This document shows positions 37,689 through 47,437 of a DNA stretch of 64,000 bases, in pieces. The position numbers were made by a program, and so were the translations under genes. Origin of the DNA: Aurantiochytrium sp. KH105 (Eukaryota > Sar > Bigyra > Thraustochytrida > Thraustochytriidae); the NCBI GenBank assembly GCA_003116975.1, contig BGKB01000026.1:806001-870000 (forward strand), read 5' to 3'. Below the pieces are notes generated by a model. It worked only from the letters and a program-made list of their open reading frames with translations, was not told the origin of the DNA and ran no database searches. The first letter of the stretch is position 1; the number at the start of each line of letters is the position of its first letter.

Positions 37689-38137
37689 ACTTTTCTTTTT
37701 TCTCGTTCATGTGTCGTTATGCTGTCTTGTCCATCACCACCCCAGTCCACACGTAGGCCTACCCGTAGGTTTCCCTTTACAAGCGAAACACTAATTTCTC
37801 TTTCTTTGTCTCGCACAAGCAAGCCCCTCGAAGTGCCGCAACTCGTTGAATACAAACCCCGAGCCAAGCTGTTGCTGCACTTGGCTCCCTTGGCTACTTC
37901 TTCCATAGGCCTAGTGTATAGTAAGACATTTTCTTTTGGTGGTGACTGCACGTTCTTCTCACGACATCTCAGCTCACTGCCACTTGCCTCTGGGGCGAGA
38001 TCTCTCATTCTTTTGCGATGCCTTGTTTTGTTCATTCATCGTTCACGGCACCAGTCCACGGCATTGCGCCAGCCGCCAGCAAGCAAGCAAGCAAGCAAGC
38101 AAGCAGAATTGTATCAAGAAGCGCAACTGGTGCAAGG
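37689..38137. other. Intergenic region
   Basis: 3' UTR of ferroportin and leader of the methyltransferase. It holds TAGGCCTA palindromes at 37754 and 37906 and a (GCAA)n tract at about 38078-38106, some 30 bases before the next ATG. Confidence 0.6.
38078..38106. repeat. (GCAA)n tetranucleotide repeat in 5' leader
   Basis: Seven AGCA/AAGC units immediately precede the homocysteine methyltransferase start. Confidence 0.9.
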
Positions 38138-39079
38138 ATGGTGCTTGTGCTCGACGGCGGGCTCGGCACTGCGCTCGAGGCGCGCGGCCTGGAACTGACG
38201 GGCGACTCGCTCTGGTCGGCCCGGCTGCTGAAAGACGATCCCAAAGTCATCCAGGATGTTCACGCCGCCTTTTACGAAGCTGGCGCCAGGGTTGTGACCA
38301 CCGCGACGTACCAGTTTAGCTTTGGCGGCTTTGAGGCCGTTGGTGTAGGCCGGGAAGAGGCGTGCGAGGTGTTGCGTCAGGGTGTTACCATTGCGCGCAA
38401 AGCCGCAGGCGAGAACCCAGACCGCAAGGTTGCCGCCAGTCTCGGCAGCTATGGCGCAACCCTTGCGAATGGCAGCGAGTACACTGGCGACTTTGGCTGC
38501 GATGAAGACCACTTGGTCTCCTTTCACAGCGACCGGTTCAAGGCTCTACTTGCAGACCCGTCTCGACTCCCTGACTTTGTGGCCTTCGAGACGCTTCCGA
38601 GTATGCAAGAAGTCCGTGCTGTCGTTCGTGTGCTCGAAGAGGCCGGGCCTTTGCCGTCAGGAATTCGATCGTGGGTCTCCATGTCACTCAACGAGGACGC
38701 CAAACTCAATAGTGGAGAGTCTCTCGAAGATGCCCTGGCATTTTTGCGCGATGCCAAATGTGTTGATATGATTGGCTTCAACTGCACCGCGCCTCGCGCT
38801 GTAATGCGCGCATTGGAAATTGCCTCCGAGGTTGCCCCTAACACCCCTCTTGTCGCCTACCCGAACCGCGGCGAGTCGTACGTAAACCGCGCTTGGGTTC
38901 CTGCCTCTGGGGTGACGGATGAGGACTTTGCTTCTATGCTTTCAGAATGGACTCAGCGATTTAACCAGCTTGCAGTTCTTGGCGGCTGCTGTCGTGTCGG
39001 TGTCGAGGGCATCGCAACGCTGGCGCGCAAGCTCGCTAATGCTAATGTCGATAACACAGCTCCTCCTTCGAAGGAGTAG
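38138..39079 (+). CDS. Homocysteine S-methyltransferase
   Basis: 313 residues from ATG 38138, the usual length. The N-terminus VLDGGLGTALEARGLEL is the family signature. The zinc ligands are present: Cys216 in MIGFNC, and Cys284 and Cys285 in LGGCCRVG. The enzyme transfers a methyl group from S-methylmethionine or SAM to homocysteine, giving methionine, as in yeast Mht1/Sam4 and plant HMTs. There is no cobalamin domain, so it is not MetH. It is cytosolic by absence of targeting sequence. Confidence 0.93.
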   Translation: MVLVLDGGLGTALEARGLELTGDSLWSARLLKDDPKVIQDVHAAFYEAGARVVTTATYQFSFGGFEAVGVGREEACEVLRQGVTIARKAAGENPDRKVAASLGSYGATLANGSEYTGDFGCDEDHLVSFHSDRFKALLADPSRLPDFVAFETLPSMQEVRAVVRVLEEAGPLPSGIRSWVSMSLNEDAKLNSGESLEDALAFLRDAKCVDMIGFNCTAPRAVMRALEIASEVAPNTPLVAYPNRGESYVNRAWVPASGVTDEDFASMLSEWTQRFNQLAVLGGCCRVGVEGIATLARKLANANVDNTAPPSKE

Positions 39080-39148
39080 AGTCAACCCATGCATTTGTTC
39101 ATTCGTTTTTTGCATTACATAATCTTTTTGCCAATTGTTTGTAGATTC

Positions 39149-39954
39149 TCAGTGAAGGAGAGCCTCGTCGCGGGCGAAAAAGTCGATGATACGAGAGGCT
39201 GTTTCCTGGGAGAGCGGTGTTCTCGCAGTGATCTCGGCAACAGACATGCGCGCGAGCACCTCGGCGCTCCCAAAGACATCTGCAAGTGCGTGCGCTTCTC
39301 CACGGTCGATGGGAAGAGCGTCCAATACCGCCTTGAGCCCGCGACGCATACGAGTTCGTAACCGGTAAGCTTTGTAAGCTTTTGCAGCTTTCTTGTCTCT
39401 CGTGCCTACTTACCTGCATGCGCGCATCCTGAACATTGGCGGCAAGTCTGGTGCGTTCGTCGTCGATCCAAGATTTTGCAGCGTGCAGCTTACTGCTATG
39501 CACACGTTGGGCAATCTACGATTGCATTTTGGTCATAAAGACATGGGTGAGTTTGCGACGACGCCAAGATTTAAAAAAAACGCATTTTACTTGCGCGTGT
39601 TGACCGACGTACTCGAACAAGAAAAACAAAGATTTCGCGCGGGTCGTCAGGCAGTACGACCATCTGCACAGCGTCGGGGATATGCGCAAGGTAGGTCTCT
39701 GGGTCGTTGATTCGAGATCCAACGACCACCAGAATACCCATTTTGAATCCTCGGAGGAGCTCGATCGCTACTCGCGCAGTCCTGGCATTGGGGCCAGCGC
39801 GGTGAAGAACGATCGCACAACCCGCGCTAGGCACCACAAAGTCTGGGACAAGTCGCCGCACGGCGCGAATCCCGGTTTGTGCTTGCAACGCCTTGGCGAG
39901 CGCATCGTCATTTGCCGCTTCGACGAGGTCAAGACGTGCGAGGAGGAAAGCCAT
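39149..39954 (-). CDS. FAAP24: FAAP24-like Fanconi anaemia core complex protein (three exons)
   Basis: Exons 39613-39954, 39414-39488 and 39149-39331 join in frame to 199 residues (human FAAP24 is about 215). Introns are GT-AG: GTACGT...TAAG (124 nt) and GTAAGT...CAAG (82 nt), both phase 0. Residues 1-114 form a divergent XPF/ERCC4-like nuclease fold without catalytic acids (LVPDFVVPSAGCAIVL, GFKMGILVVVGSRI, VQMVVLPDDPREIFVFLV). Residues about 135-195 are a helix-hairpin-helix pair (AVLDALPIDRGEAHALADVF, ASRIIDFFARDE). FAAP24 pairs with FANCM and binds single-stranded or branched DNA at stalled forks. The exon model is my reading and lacks transcript support. The start could lie further upstream if a first exon is missing. 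Confidence 0.72.
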
Positions 39955-40381
39955 CGCTCCGTCCCTTCTTATCCCTTGTTGAGAACGAACTGGATGTAAA
40001 GGTGCGTCTGCTCGTTGCGGATTTGAAAAATGGCCGTGCACTACTGATATTCCTCGAGGCCATGCGCACGCTTGCAGCAGTATTACGTCTTTTCTCGACG
40101 AAAGACTCGCCGGCTGCGCGCATGCATGCATACATGTAGTGTCCAAGTCGTGAGTCGAACAGTCTTGGAGACTTGGTGACAATGATAATGATGATGATGA
40201 CGATGGAAAACACAGAAAGAAAGAAACAATATTTTCGATAGAATGGATGACAAACAGCGCGCGAGTAAACAAACAGGGTGGCGGCTTGTCGAGACAGCAG
40301 AGGAAATATACCGCGGCACGGCGCGGAAGGATGAATCGGTCGACCGATCGATCACAGACAAAATGTCAGTCGACACGTGCT
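39955..40381. other. Intergenic region
   Basis: Upstream of the FAAP24-like gene and 3' of myosin. It includes a short ATG/GAT trinucleotide patch at 40180-40205. Both strands have short coding-looking stretches at 39960-40100 that I could not assign. Confidence 0.4.
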
Positions 40382-43219
40382 TTAGTACCCACGAAAGTTC
40401 TTGTAAGGAACCTTCTTGGCAACGCCGTGGGCAGTCTTGTGGATCTGCACGCGCGAGAGGACATCCTCGTCGAGCTGGACCTTGGCACCCGAGGCAAGGT
40501 CAGGGGCAACCTCGATGACCATCTCGCGCTTGGGATCGACACCATCCTTCTTGGTGACCAGGACGCGAGTGGCGCCGTCGGGAAGGTGTCCGCCCTCGGT
40601 AAAGTGAAGGGACTTTTGCAGGACCTTGGAGCCAAAGAGCGACTTGGAAATGACTGTGACGGTCACATTGTCGCTAAAGTTGACATCAACGCCATCCTCG
40701 TGGAGCATGGTCGCCACCTCGGCCTTGCGCATGGTGTCGAGAATGAGAGTCGCCGAAGGCTTCTCCGAGGCAACATCGACGAGCATGTAGCCGTCGGCAA
40801 AGGAGGACAGCGTAAAGCTGCGAATGTCGTTAAGCGAAAAGGCGTGGAGGATCTTGTAGGTGAGAGCCTGCATGATGTACATGTGGCTGCGGGTAATGAT
40901 CATGTATCCGCTCGAGCGGCGAGCCTTGGCGTCAACGACGCTGACGGTCTCGGCGAAGCGCACGCGGCCATCGATCTGCGACGTAATCTGCTCGTTGTCC
41001 TGGGCATGAATGTAGTCGCCAACAAAGTAAAAGGTGAAGCTCGCGCGACGACGCTTTTGGTGGTTGAGGAACTCGACGCTCTTTTCGCGGAGACGCAAAA
41101 AGTAGAGACGAGCCTTGAAGGCGCGGTAGGCCTTTTGGATGATGCCCGCCACCATGTTGAGCGCCTCGTCGCGAGACTTTTCGAGGGTGAAGACATCAGC
41201 GGGTTCGCGAATGAAGATCTTCGACTTGCCTTCCTGAAAGTCGGAAATGCGGAGCTCGCGCAGAATGGTGAGCGTGTCGCGCTGAGGGCGGCCCGAGCCC
41301 AGGGGCCAGGTGGCGTCCGTGACCATGCGGTAACGACGGAAGAAGAAGTCATACGGGGAGCGGTAGGCGAAACCGGCACGGCGGACGCGAATGTTCTCCA
41401 CAAGACCAAGGTAACGGACCTGGAAGTCAACGAGGTCGCGCTCGAACATGTTGCGCTTGGACTCGTTCGGCTTGATGGTGCGCACGTAGTGCGGCTCAGA
41501 TTCATGGAGCTCGTCGATGAGAAGACCGAGATCGCGGACAAAGGCCGTACCTGCGGTGATGGGGCGCTTGCCCGAAGGAGGCTCGTCGGCCTCGGGGAAG
41601 AGGCTGCGGATAAAGGCGTTGCTGGAGCCCTTGCCAGCGACCATGATGAGATCGCGAAAGAGGGTGTCGACGTGCTTGTCGAGCATGCCCTCGGTGCTGT
41701 AGGTGACGTCACCGGCGTAGTGGCGCACCGTGAACTCGGCAAGATCGTTCTTGGTCTTGGTCTCGAGGGAGACGTAGTGGGGGTGACGGCCAAGGTTGGA
41801 GTTAAGGTTGCCAATCAGAGCCTTGTCGTTACCACCGGGGCGCAGGGCCTCGTCGTCGAGGAGCTGGAAGATACCAGCGGGGCGGCGGCTCTCGATGAGC
41901 TCGCACACGACCTTGTTATCAAAGTACTTGATCGGCGTCCAGGTGATGCCCTCGCGCTTGTACTCGTCCTGCTCGGCGCGGAGGGTGAGCTCGATGAAGA
42001 GCTGCTGGAGCTTCTCGTTGGTGAGGTTGATGCAAAGCTGCTCGAAGCTGTTGTGCTGCATGATCTCGAAACCGTAGATATCGAGGATGCCAAGCGTGAG
42101 CTCCTGAAGTTTAGCGTGGATGCCCACGTTGATCATCTCCACGAGACGGGAGAATGCGCGCGTGTACAAGGCCTTGGCCAAGGCATCGCGCGACTTGCAG
42201 CACTCGTCAACGGTGGTGAGCGGGCTGGTGATGACCTCGGTACGGGACTGAATGGTCTTGTGCGTGATTGCGCGAGCGAGGTCGCTGGTGTCCATGCCCA
42301 AAAGCGCCGCGGCGTCGCCGAGCGCGCCCGAGGAGCTACGCGAGACGTCGCAAGAGTCACGCTTGGCGTCAAAGTCGACGTTACCAAGGTGAAGAATACC
42401 GGCGACAATGCTGTAAAATTCCATCTTGTCCGCACCGATGCCGACCGCGTCCATGGCCTTGTCCATTTCGGAAAAGTCGGAGCCGTCGTTGATGGACGAG
42501 ACCGAAGTCGTGGTCGCCGTGTAGCGGTAGTCGCGGGCGGACTTGAGACGAAGCTTGCTCTTGAGCGAGCTCGGGGCGGAGCAAAGCTGGTAAAAGGAGT
42601 GGAAGTTGCGCTCACCCTCGCCCTGCGAGACGACGCGGGCCTTCTCGAGCAGGTACGTGCTGATGGCACCACCAAGAGGCACACCATCGTAGTCGAGGAA
42701 GATGCGCATGAGCTTGCCAAAGCGGGACGAGTTGTCGTTGCGGTTGGTCTTGGCGTTACCAAAAGATTCGAGAACGGGGTTCGACTTGAGGAGGGCGTCC
42801 TTGATTTCACCAACGGAAATGTCCTGGGCCACCTCGGCACGGTCCTTGGAGACCGCAGCAATGTACTCCATGATCTTCTTGGCGGCCTCGGTCTTACCGG
42901 CGCCAGACTCACCACTGATGAGAATGGCCTGGTTCTTGCCGGTCGAGAGCAGGGCACGGTAGGCCTCCTCGGCGGTACCGAAGACATGCGGGGCCATCTC
43001 GAAGAGGTAGCGGCCGTAGTACTTGCGCATCATGTCGACGCTGTACAAGCCGCGGATATCCTTGAAGGGGTTCACGCTGACGAGCACGGGTCCGATGCGA
43101 GTGTAGATGGCATCCTTGGCGTACCGTGCCTCGAGAGTGTTCACAACGTCCTTCTCGCTGATGTTCTTGAGGAGGACGAGGTCATCCTCCTCGCCCTCGA
43201 CGATGCGGCGACGCTCCAT
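40382..43219 (-). CDS. Class I myosin heavy chain (motor, IQ, TH1 tail)
   Basis: 945 residues from ATG 43219. The motor domain spans about 10-690 with P-loop GESGAGKT (103-110), switch I NDNSSR (161-166), switch II LDIYGFE, and the actin-binding HYVRTIKPNESK segment. One IQ-like motif follows (IIQKAYRAFKARLYFLRLR), then a basic TH1 lipid-binding tail (about 740-945) ending VPYKNFRGY. There is no SH3 domain, so it is a short-tailed myosin I, which links actin to membranes in endocytosis and cortical tension. There are no introns. The complementary strand has a spurious 1047-codon open frame over the whole gene. Confidence 0.95.
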   Translation of the reverse strand: MERRRIVEGEEDDLVLLKNISEKDVVNTLEARYAKDAIYTRIGPVLVSVNPFKDIRGLYSVDMMRKYYGRYLFEMAPHVFGTAEEAYRALLSTGKNQAILISGESGAGKTEAAKKIMEYIAAVSKDRAEVAQDISVGEIKDALLKSNPVLESFGNAKTNRNDNSSRFGKLMRIFLDYDGVPLGGAISTYLLEKARVVSQGEGERNFHSFYQLCSAPSSLKSKLRLKSARDYRYTATTTSVSSINDGSDFSEMDKAMDAVGIGADKMEFYSIVAGILHLGNVDFDAKRDSCDVSRSSSGALGDAAALLGMDTSDLARAITHKTIQSRTEVITSPLTTVDECCKSRDALAKALYTRAFSRLVEMINVGIHAKLQELTLGILDIYGFEIMQHNSFEQLCINLTNEKLQQLFIELTLRAEQDEYKREGITWTPIKYFDNKVVCELIESRRPAGIFQLLDDEALRPGGNDKALIGNLNSNLGRHPHYVSLETKTKNDLAEFTVRHYAGDVTYSTEGMLDKHVDTLFRDLIMVAGKGSSNAFIRSLFPEADEPPSGKRPITAGTAFVRDLGLLIDELHESEPHYVRTIKPNESKRNMFERDLVDFQVRYLGLVENIRVRRAGFAYRSPYDFFFRRYRMVTDATWPLGSGRPQRDTLTILRELRISDFQEGKSKIFIREPADVFTLEKSRDEALNMVAGIIQKAYRAFKARLYFLRLREKSVEFLNHQKRRRASFTFYFVGDYIHAQDNEQITSQIDGRVRFAETVSVVDAKARRSSGYMIITRSHMYIMQALTYKILHAFSLNDIRSFTLSSFADGYMLVDVASEKPSATLILDTMRKAEVATMLHEDGVDVNFSDNVTVTVISKSLFGSKVLQKSLHFTEGGHLPDGATRVLVTKKDGVDPKREMVIEVAPDLASGAKVQLDEDVLSRVQIHKTAHGVAKKVPYKNFRGY

Positions 43220-44757
43220 CGTAGGAAAACAACAACAAAAGACACGCGACGACGCGAGTTGGGCGAGGCGGGGCGCGTGCAAATGGACCGAACACGCACA
43301 GAGGCACGCCGGTCAACAGAGCAAGCGAGGCTCGCACGCACGCACGCACGCACGCACTCGCGGCAGACAATCAACCGATCAATCAGCTAGCCAGCAGGCC
43401 GGAAGCAAGCGCGTTGCTGCTTGCGCTGTCGCTGCTGATTGTTGTTGGGGATTTGGTCGCCGGGGCGCGCGCTCTCGTCACTGCTCCGCCTCCTTTCCAG
43501 CCCGCCCCCCGGTCGCCTAGTCGGCGCATAGGAACCCCTACGGTCTCCGCTGGAAGTACGCCGCCCGAATCCCTCCCTCGTACACACCTCGGCATGCCCC
43601 CCTCTATCCTCATATACTCTCTTCCTACCCACCTTCCGCACGAGCAGATGATCCTGCATCCGCGTGTTAGGGGGGTAGGGAGGGCTAACGCAGCGGTCCG
43701 AGCGGGGTAGCAAGGGAGAGTGCGCGGCGCACGTGCTGGGCGCCGACGCGCCATACCGATTGGCGCAACAGAAAAAAAGGTGCCGGCCCTCCCTCGCTCC
43801 CTCCTCCTCTCGAACGGTCGCCGTCTGTCTCTCTCATCACTGTCCTCAAACAAGCAAGCAAGCAAGCAAGCAATCACAGGAATTGAGAAAAATTCGAAAC
43901 CAGTCTCCGATCTCCGGCCGAGCAATCTCTCGACCATCGCTGCCGACTGCGACTGCGATCGATCGATTGGCCGGCTGGGGCGGCTGACCTGCGACAGCGC
44001 ACCTGGGCGGCGGCCGCTGCGTTGCCTTCCCTCGCTCGCTCGTGGGCTCCAGGAAGCGGCAGGGAGGGGAGCGAGGAGGCGTGGCGCGCGCCCAAGATTG
44101 GCGGCCCGCAGGAGGGAGGAAAGCAACATGATTCCAGGAACTGTTTATGTAGTATAACGCCGCCGCGGTCGGCGACGCGTGCATCTTGGCTTCTCGCTCT
44201 GGGTTCTGGCTTCTCGCGCCGCTGCAGCTGCTGCTGGCTGCTGCAAAGGCTCGTCGCGGCGGTCGGCGTCGTTGTCGAGGAGAATCTGCAGCATCTCCGT
44301 CGCGCGGATGCTCAGCATCATCATCGTCAACATCGCCGCGCCAGAATAGGCTGGCTGTACAGCTGCAGAGTCCGGCCGAGTGCAGGCGCACACGCCCTCG
44401 CGTCGTCGCCGAGCACGGATCGAGCGTGCGAGAGCAGCTGCGACAGCGACAGCGACTGACTTCGAGCGAGCGAGCTCTTTCGAACGAGGTCGCCGTCCCG
44501 CGGGAACATGGCACGCGCGCTCGCAGTCGCTTGCAGTTGCTTGCTCCAAGTCTGCCACGCGCGGCGGCCGAGCGTGCGCCCAGGATGAGTCTCTCGATAG
44601 CGACGACGAGGCGTCTCGCCCGGGCTCGAGAAGGAGGGCACGCGCGAACGTAGCAGTGGCCGGGAGGCAGTATATACTTTCAACGCTCAAAGTGGCGCGC
44701 GCCCAGTGTCGGCCGCGGTCGGTCCTTCCAACCCAGATGAAGAGGGCGTGCGCGTGA

Positions 44758-44788
<31 letters not shown>

Positions 44789-45080
44789 AGCGATCGAGCG
44801 TGCGTGCGCGCGATGGGAGCTCGCGCACACCACGGCAGCGGCCGGAAATGTGGACGTGCGCCCGGTTCACCGTGGGCCTGGGACTATTACCCTTGTGGCC
44901 TAGTATGTGAACTCATCTTGTCTTGTCTTGTCTTGTCTTGTCTTGTCTTGTCTTGTCCTGCCCTGTCTTGTGAGAGGGAGAGGAGAGAAGAGGGAGACAG
45001 AGAGGGAGAGTAGGAGGCTAAGTGACAGGCGTCTACGCTCGAAAATGCTGCGCAAGCTGTTCAGAATTTACCCTCTGCCG
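43220..45080. other. GC-rich intergenic region with simple repeats
   Basis: Upstream of myosin. It contains (CAAG)n at 43851-43874, GTGC repeats at about 44757-44790 and (TCTTG)n at about 44919-44958. Open frames here are Arg/Ala/Ser-rich on both strands and typical of GC-driven noise. No gene is supported. Confidence 0.5.
44919..44958. repeat. (TCTTG)n pentanucleotide microsatellite
   Basis: About eight perfect tcttg units, then two diverged units (tcctgccctg). Confidence 0.9.
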
Positions 45081-45084
45081 TGTC

Positions 45085-45545
45085 CGTAATTACCTCACCG
45101 AGTTGACGAACAGAAAAGTTTGGCGTCGCTTCGTGGCTTGTGCCAACAGTTGATGATAGATGACGCAGTCGAACCCAAACCGCATCAAGATAGTCGGCCA
45201 GTCAAGTGAAGACGTCCGGCCCACATTTCGAGTTTCAACTTGCGCGTGGTTTCACAGACAGACGAGAAGTCTGAATCCATACGAGCTGCGCATAGGTCAA
45301 ATAAAGCTCTCCCTTTGTACTCAAATGTTCGATACCCTCGCCGAGTTGAAATTAAGAAAGCTTTACCGTCGCTTCGTGCTTGGTACCAACAGACTCCAGG
45401 ACGAACAGATGACGGACGAACCAGTTGAGTCCAACCCGCATCAACTTGGTCAGTCCGGGGATCGCCTGGAAAAACGTCCGGCCCGCATGCCGAGTCTCAT
45501 CTTGTGTGCTGTTTCACAAAGAGACGACGACAAGTCTTCTAAACG
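45085..45545. repeat. Diverged tandem duplication, about 245-bp unit, unknown content
   Basis: Two copies begin ctca/gccgagttga at about 45096 and 45341. They share landmarks in order: gtcgcttcgtg, ccaacag, gatgacg, accgcatcaa, cgtccggccc, gtttcacag/aaaga, gaagtct. They differ at many positions, so the duplication is old. Neither strand has a recognisable protein. Confidence 0.65.
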
Positions 45546-45839
45546 AACAAAGCACAGAAGAGGAGGACATCTCCGTTTTGGTTTTCTTTTGTCACGGCTT
45601 TCATGCCAAATCGAAAGATCTTGACGTCATGACTTGTGTCTGCCCTTTGACGAAAAGAACGAAACTGGTTTGTGCGACATAGCGGCCGTTCCTTTAAAAG
45701 TGACGAGTGGGGTCTCGCGAATGTAAAGTGGCCAGAGTCTGGTTCCCTGACCAGCAAGGGAAGTCAGCCATGCGAGCGACCGTAGTCATTGTGATTTAAG
45801 AATTTCGATCACGAGAAGACGGATGCATACAGTTTTTGC

Positions 45840-46390
45840 TGATGACGACTCCATGCGAGCGACCGTAGCCATTGGGCGCACACAGTTGTCGCCCCTTGGC
45901 GACTCCATGCGAGCGACCGTAGCCATCGGGCGCATATTGTTGTCGCCCCATAGCGACTTTATGCGAGCGACCGTAGCCATTAGACGCATACAGTTGTCGC
46001 CCCATGGCGACTCCATGCGAGCAACCGTAGCCATTGGACGCATACAGTTGTCGCCCCATGGCGATTCCATGCGAGCGACCGTAGTCATTGTGCCTTTTAG
46101 AGAACCTCGATCACGAATAGACGTATGCATACAATTGTCGCCCCATGGCGACTCCATGCGAGCGACCGTAGCCATTGTGCTTTTTCAAGAACGTCGATCA
46201 CGAATAGACTTACATACAGTTGTCGCCCCATGGCGACTCCATGCGAGCGACCGTAGTCATCGTGCTTTTTCAAGAACCTCGATCACGAATAGACGTATGC
46301 ATACAGTTGTCGCTGAGCGACCGTAGTCGTTGTATTCAAACTTGATCACGAGTAGACGTATGCATACAGTTGTTGCCCCATGGCGACTCC
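45840..46390. repeat. Minisatellite: 54-bp units, then 85-87-bp variants
   Basis: ATGCGAGCGACCGTAGCCAT cores start at 45853, 45907, 45961, 46015, 46069, 46156 and 46241, giving four 54-base units followed by spacings of 87 and 85. The longer units gain a block around aacctcgatcacgaatagac. Most units contain the inverted repeat GTCGCC-CCAT-GGCGAC. Because 54 is a multiple of three, both strands read as repeated 18-residue peptides, which I regard as a by-product. Confidence 0.88.
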
Positions 46391-47437
46391 ACGCTCTCTT
46401 GTTCCATACTTTCTGCGATGGTCACATTGCCTGATGAATCTGCCCGCCACGTGGTTGTTCGACGAGACAAACTGGAGCGTATCTCCCTGTCTTTTTGCCT
46501 TTTTACGTGCCTTCCTGCCTGCTGTCTTTCGTTTATACGTAAAGTACAATACCGGCTCCCCATCTCAGACGCGCTCGACTTTGGTGTTCGGCAATTTATC
46601 AAGCGGGCAGCCCTTTTCTGGCGCAAGATTCGCTTGCTCTCGCATCTGGATCTCCTTCCCCCCCCCCCCAAAAAAAAGGCACCGTCAGTATCTTGCTTGC
46701 AGGGTAAGAGGGGTGGCACCAAGAAGATGCGCCTCGTGGCCAAGAGAAGATCACGCCGCCTCTCCTTCTCCAGCGCGCCACAGCCGCGCCCATTCTCCGC
46801 ATCTCCCCCGGCCCACGGGCATGCCTGCCATGGCGGCATCTCGAGCGAGATCCCAAAGGCCTCAGTGGGTGGCATGCCGGGACAGCCTGAGGATTCCTCG
46901 ATCGGTGACATCAGCTCCCGTGCGCAAGGCTCCCCTCGCCTCGCCCTCGCATCCCATCCCATCCCTCCCATCCCATCCCATCCCATCCCGTCCCACCGCC
47001 TCGCGGCGCGTCGCAGCGCTCCTCGCCCGCGCGGACTCCCGCCGCGGCGTGCCAAAGACGGAACCCCGCGCGCAGCGGCAGCGCGGCGCGGCGCGGCGGC
47101 GCAGGGCGCGGCGCAGGGCGCGTTCCGGGAAGGAGAGGGGCGCGGGCGGCGGGAGCGGCGGCATCGGCGAGGCCCCGGCGCGGCGGCGAGGCGCGAGCCC
47201 GGCGGCGCGGCAGAGCGCGAGGCGGCGCGGCAGAGCGCGAGGCGGCGCGGCAGAGCGCGGCGCGGCAGAGCGCAGCGAGCGCCGGGGCGAGGGAGCAGCA
47301 GCGGCGGAGGCGCCGCGGAGAGTGCCGGCGCTGCGCGCGCGCGCGAGCGGAAAGACGCACCGCACTGAGACAAGCGGGCAAGCTGCGAGCTGGAAAAGGA
47401 CCTCGTGAGCGCGGAGCAGAGCGCCGACGGCGCGACG
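46391..47437. other. Upstream region of the RCC1-repeat gene
   Basis: A C run at about 46661-46670, a (CATCC)n tract at about 46955-46997, then extremely GC-rich sequence to the start codon. Long open frames on both strands here are composition artefacts. Confidence 0.5.

Noticed and set aside
39414-39503. Continuous minus-strand frame through the second FAAP24 intron
   Set aside because: Reading through gives Ser/Arg-rich sequence and loses the helix-hairpin-helix. The GTAAGT donor and CAAG acceptor restore an end-to-end FAAP24 alignment.
40247-43390. 1047-codon open frame on + across the whole myosin gene
   Set aside because: It is the exact antisense of a textbook myosin I, and the translation is Leu/Val/Gly-rich without domains. 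High-GC codon usage keeps the complementary frame open.
45786-46326. Repeated 18-residue peptides on both strands of the minisatellite
   Set aside because: Both strands are open only because the unit length is a multiple of three. There is no start context, domain or extension into flanking unique sequence.
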